A stretch of DNA of 47,264 nt from Promethearchaeota archaeon. Its GTDB lineage: Archaea > Asgardarchaeota > Lokiarchaeia > Sigynarchaeales > SOKP01. Of the stretch, positions 44,490 through 47,264 are shown piece by piece. The notes beneath the pieces were generated by a model. It was not told where the DNA came from. It saw only the letters and a list, made by a program, of their open reading frames with translations, and made no database searches. Position 1 is the first letter of the stretch. Each line of letters starts with the position of its first letter. The translations under genes were made by a program, and so were the position numbers. The DNA lies in NCBI GenBank assembly GCA_019058515.1, contig JAHPYY010000078.1:1-47264 (forward strand). The letters run 5' to 3'.

Positions 44490-46160
44490 TTAAATGGTAC
44501 TCATCCAATTAGAGTCTAACTTTTTAAGAGATTTTTCAATCTCCATTCTGATATCCCAATCTACATCCCCTAGAAAATGCACTAAGGGTTTAATAGCTCC
44601 TTTATCTCCAATTTCTCCCAAGGCTTTTATTGCGGAAATTTTTAGCTTAGGATCGTTACTATTTAAAATTTTCAAAAATGGGTCAATGTTTTTGAGATTT
44701 TTAAACTTACCGAGTGCTGTAATAGCCCATGTTCTTATAAAGACATCCTCATCGTTTACACTCTTAAGAAGGGGTTCAAGCGCTTCGTTGGTGCCTATTT
44801 CGGTTAACAATCTGACCGCGGCTCTTCTCGTTCTCCAATCTTTGTTTTTAAGCAAAGTCCTTGTGTTTTGAAGCACACTTGGATGTTCGTATTTAGCTAG
44901 AGCTTGTATAGCTGCTTTCCTAACGCCACTTTTAGGATCTGAAAGCAATTTAAACAGATCGCTTATGTTTTTATCGTCTTGTGCTTCTCCTAAAATTTTA
45001 GCAATAAACTTCCTTATTTGCCATTCTTTAGAATTAATAGCATCATAAATGGAAGGATTAATTGTTTTTGTGGCGTGTATTATTCGTACAATCGTTTTGT
45101 ACGCTGCTTGTCTTAGCGTAGTGTTCTTACTATTCAGAATCTTTAAAAGATCGTCTAAAGCGTGCTGATCTCCAATCAATCCGAGCAACTTTACTACTCC
45201 TATTCTGCTATTAATGTTCCTTTTCGTTAGAGTAAGGTAAAGCTCGTCGTAAAATTCAAACTTTTTAAACAACTTAAGCAAAGTCTTTATAACCAAGTTA
45301 CGAATTTTTGAGTCTTTTTCTTTTAACATTTCTAGCAAAGGATTGATTGCTCTCTTACTTTTGACGACTCCCAAAGCTTTTATAGCCGCTTTCCTAACGT
45401 CTGCGTTATCATCGTAAATTCTTTGTATAATGTTTCGAATATCCTTCAATTGGATTACGGTTGTAAGCGCTTTAATAGAATTGGTTCTCACTTCCGGATC
45501 CTCGTGATTCAAAAGCTTGATAAGAATGTCTACAGTAGATTTTTCCTCAACTTTTCCTAGAATTAAAGGTAAGGCACGCTTAATATAAATGTTTCCTTTT
45601 TCCGTGAATTCAATTATTTTAGTTAAACTACCAAATTTTCCAATTCTAACTAACGCATCCAATAATTCTGAATAAACTTCTCTGTTTCCGTATTGAAGCA
45701 AATCGATTAAAGGTTTCACGCTTTCAGCGGAAGTGGATTTTCCTAAAAGAATAATTGCTAATCGCTTAACTTCAATGTTGTTATCTGACAACGCGTCAAT
45801 AAGGAAGGGTACAGAGTCTAGCAATTCCACTTTTTCAATGTTTTCGATTATTAACTTGCGTATCGCCCAATCTTTTTCACCTTTATATTGAGTTTTGATA
45901 AATTCAATCCCTTCCTTTCCGTAATTATTAGCAAGCAGTTTAATGAGAGCTGCTTTCGACTGCGAATACGACTCGTTTTGGTAAACGCTTTTCATTTCGT
46001 TTAAATGATTGGAATCTTTGAACTCTCTTAAATATTCGGCAGCTTTAGCTCTAATCTTCCAATCGTCTGAGCTCAATATGATTGAAAGTAAAATCTCACT
46101 CCCTTTCTCTGGTGGCATCTTTAATGCGTTCTCAAATATAATCTCATCGCTAAACGACAA
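44490..46160 (-). CDS. HEAT-repeat (PBS-lyase HEAT-like) protein
   Basis: 556 residues made almost entirely of helical repeats of about 31 residues, each with the pattern L(L)xDxxxxVRxxAIxALGxI(G). About 16-17 units can be followed, for example LNHEDPEVRTNSIKALTTV and LSDPKSGVRKAAIQALAKY. It should form a curved solenoid used for protein-protein contact. No catalytic domain, signal peptide or membrane helix is seen. The start is a TTG at 46160 behind a purine-rich tract (GGGAAGGAAAA); the frame is open further upstream without a better start. It may scaffold a complex; partners are unknown. Confidence 0.8.
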   Translation of the reverse strand: MSFSDEIIFENALKMPPEKGSEILLSIILSSDDWKIRAKAAEYLREFKDSNHLNEMKSVYQNESYSQSKAALIKLLANNYGKEGIEFIKTQYKGEKDWAIRKLIIENIEKVELLDSVPFLIDALSDNNIEVKRLAIILLGKSTSAESVKPLIDLLQYGNREVYSELLDALVRIGKFGSLTKIIEFTEKGNIYIKRALPLILGKVEEKSTVDILIKLLNHEDPEVRTNSIKALTTVIQLKDIRNIIQRIYDDNADVRKAAIKALGVVKSKRAINPLLEMLKEKDSKIRNLVIKTLLKLFKKFEFYDELYLTLTKRNINSRIGVVKLLGLIGDQHALDDLLKILNSKNTTLRQAAYKTIVRIIHATKTINPSIYDAINSKEWQIRKFIAKILGEAQDDKNISDLFKLLSDPKSGVRKAAIQALAKYEHPSVLQNTRTLLKNKDWRTRRAAVRLLTEIGTNEALEPLLKSVNDEDVFIRTWAITALGKFKNLKNIDPFLKILNSNDPKLKISAIKALGEIGDKGAIKPLVHFLGDVDWDIRMEIEKSLKKLDSNWMSTI

Positions 46161-46351
46161 TTTTCCTTCCCTATTTCCGCATTTTTTTACATTCGATTAA
46201 ATAGACTCTTTCGAAAAAATAATGAAAAAAAGGATTTTTAATCCTTTACTTTTACCTAAATTTCCTTTCGAAATCCATATTGATGTGATTCGTTCTTTTT
46301 ATTTCTTAGAAACAAGTTTAAAACGGTGCATGTGCTATACTTACATGAAAT

Positions 46352-47053
46352 ATGCAATTTAAAAAATACTCGTCAAGGAAAACTGCAGGAAAAGCAGTAG
46401 CTACATTTATAAAGGAGGAATATCCTGATCTTCACAACGACATAATCGAAAGTCCTAATGATCACTCTTGTTTCTCCGTTGCTAACGGAGGTGTCTCGGT
46501 AGCAGAAGGATTTTGTGAGGAAGTTAACCTTAAATTTACTCTAATCATCGTTAGGAAAATTAAAATACCCTATAATCCTGAAGCTGGTTTTGGATCCGTC
46601 ACTTCTGACGGTACCGTCTTGATTAATCATCCATTAGTCAAGCAGTTATCCTTATCGCAAAATGAGATTAACTATTCAATAGAATTAACTAAAGAAGAAA
46701 TTAGGAACCGTTTGAACTTTTACCAGGAGCAAGGACTTTTGAGCGAAGATTACGACAAGTACATTACCAATAAAATCGTAATACTGCTCGATGACGGTCT
46801 AGCGTCGGGTTTTACGATGTTAGCTGCGATAAACATGGTTAAAAACTATTCGCCAAAAAAGGTAATTGTCGCAGTACCTACAGCTCCTAAACATACCATC
46901 GATCGCATTAAAAATAGAGTAGATGCTATAGTTTGCCCTAATATTAGAGATGTTTTGAGATTCGCTGTGGCAGATGCTTTTGAACATTGGCGTGATGTTC
47001 CAGACGATGAGGTCTTAGATATTATTAAAACCTCTAAAGCTTATTTTCGTTAA
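46352..47053 (+). CDS. Phosphoribosyltransferase-family protein
   Basis: 233 residues of the COG1926-like type I phosphoribosyltransferase group. The PRPP loop is VILLDDGLASGFTMLAAI (about residues 148-165), with the acidic pair DD, and VIVAVPTAPKHTIDR follows at about 171-185. The N-terminus (SRKTAGKAVATFI ... ANGGVSVAEGF) has the hood and pyrophosphate turn. The substrate base cannot be deduced, and members of this group are often hydrolases or regulators. Divergent from the HEAT-repeat gene. Confidence 0.75.
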   Translation: MQFKKYSSRKTAGKAVATFIKEEYPDLHNDIIESPNDHSCFSVANGGVSVAEGFCEEVNLKFTLIIVRKIKIPYNPEAGFGSVTSDGTVLINHPLVKQLSLSQNEINYSIELTKEEIRNRLNFYQEQGLLSEDYDKYITNKIVILLDDGLASGFTMLAAINMVKNYSPKKVIVAVPTAPKHTIDRIKNRVDAIVCPNIRDVLRFAVADAFEHWRDVPDDEVLDIIKTSKAYFR

Positions 47054-47264
47054 AAATTGGGTAAAAGGAAAAGTTTATTATTACCTAAGAATGATACTTC
47101 CTGAAAAAGGGTATATTCAATTAAAAATTTATAGGCCAATACTATTAATATAGCAAATTTGCTTTTTAAATCCAAAGGGGTATATAATTAATTTTCAGCT
47201 AAAATTAAAGAAAAAAAAAATATGTAAGACTTAAATAAATCCCCCCTCGCGCATAGGGTTAAAC
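47054..47264. other. Right-hand edge of window without a recognisable gene
   Basis: About 210 AT-rich bases after the phosphoribosyltransferase. An A-run at 47210-47220 could be an oligo-T terminator for a minus-strand gene beginning beyond the window, but no coding frame is supported here. Confidence 0.3.

Overview
The window is a low-GC stretch of archaeal chromosome, most likely from a Lokiarchaeia-type Asgard archaeon (inference). The archaeal signs are two TFB-type transcription factor genes, an archaeal 6-phospho-3-hexuloisomerase, a tungsten-type aldehyde:ferredoxin oxidoreductase, split MgtE permeases with a PhoU/RCK_C partner, and oligo-T transcript ends. The eukaryote-like or Asgard-typical flavour comes from a TIR-LRR protein, a small SET-domain protein, an HDAC-fold deacetylase and a HEAT-repeat protein. 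No rRNA, tRNA, CRISPR array or transposase was recognised.

Layout. 1-10.2 kb: the C-terminal end of a secreted immune-inhibitor-A-like protein, a glycyl radical enzyme with no visible activase, an alpha/beta hydrolase, three tandem DppB-type permease copies in graded states of decay (one intact, one exactly 1 nt short, one with the middle deleted), and a PAS/GAF histidine kinase whose conserved N-terminus extends upstream of its first ATG. 10.2-17.6 kb: a GPH-type sugar symporter, a pyruvate-kinase-C-like protein, then a threonine-catabolism neighbourhood: Kbl (minus) and SDR-type threonine dehydrogenase (plus) flanking a dead ribbon-helix-helix-like gene that is one reading frame broken by two stops. 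An HDAC-like deacetylase follows the dehydrogenase in an apparent operon. 17.9-22.3 kb: TIR-LRR, LysA, DUF362 protein. 22.4-30.1 kb: a GNAT pseudogene, then two long P-type ATPases separated by a VTT/DedA-family membrane protein. 30.1-32.8 kb: a divergent TFB-like factor, a small polytopic membrane protein and a canonical TFB. 33-39.6 kb: nitroreductase plus aldehyde oxidoreductase, a membrane protein, a nucleoside phosphorylase, and a GlcD/GlcF-like FAD plus Fe-S oxidoreductase pair. 39.7-47.1 kb: endonuclease IV, SET protein, hexuloisomerase, a PhoU/RCK_C regulator with two half-MgtE permeases, a HEAT-repeat protein and a phosphoribosyltransferase.

How it fits together. The metabolic genes suggest an anaerobic heterotroph that uses amino acids and other organic substrates: threonine to glycine plus acetyl-CoA, aldehyde oxidation through ferredoxin, 2-hydroxyacid oxidation, and glycyl-radical chemistry. 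The most notable signals are (i) two P-type ATPases whose M4 and M6 ion ligands are replaced (PIN[IL]P in M4, Asp to His in M6) with a VTT-domain protein between them, (ii) a TIR-LRR protein, and (iii) four pseudogenes, each broken by few lesions, showing recent gene loss or sequence error. All assignments come from reading motifs by eye; none was checked against a database.
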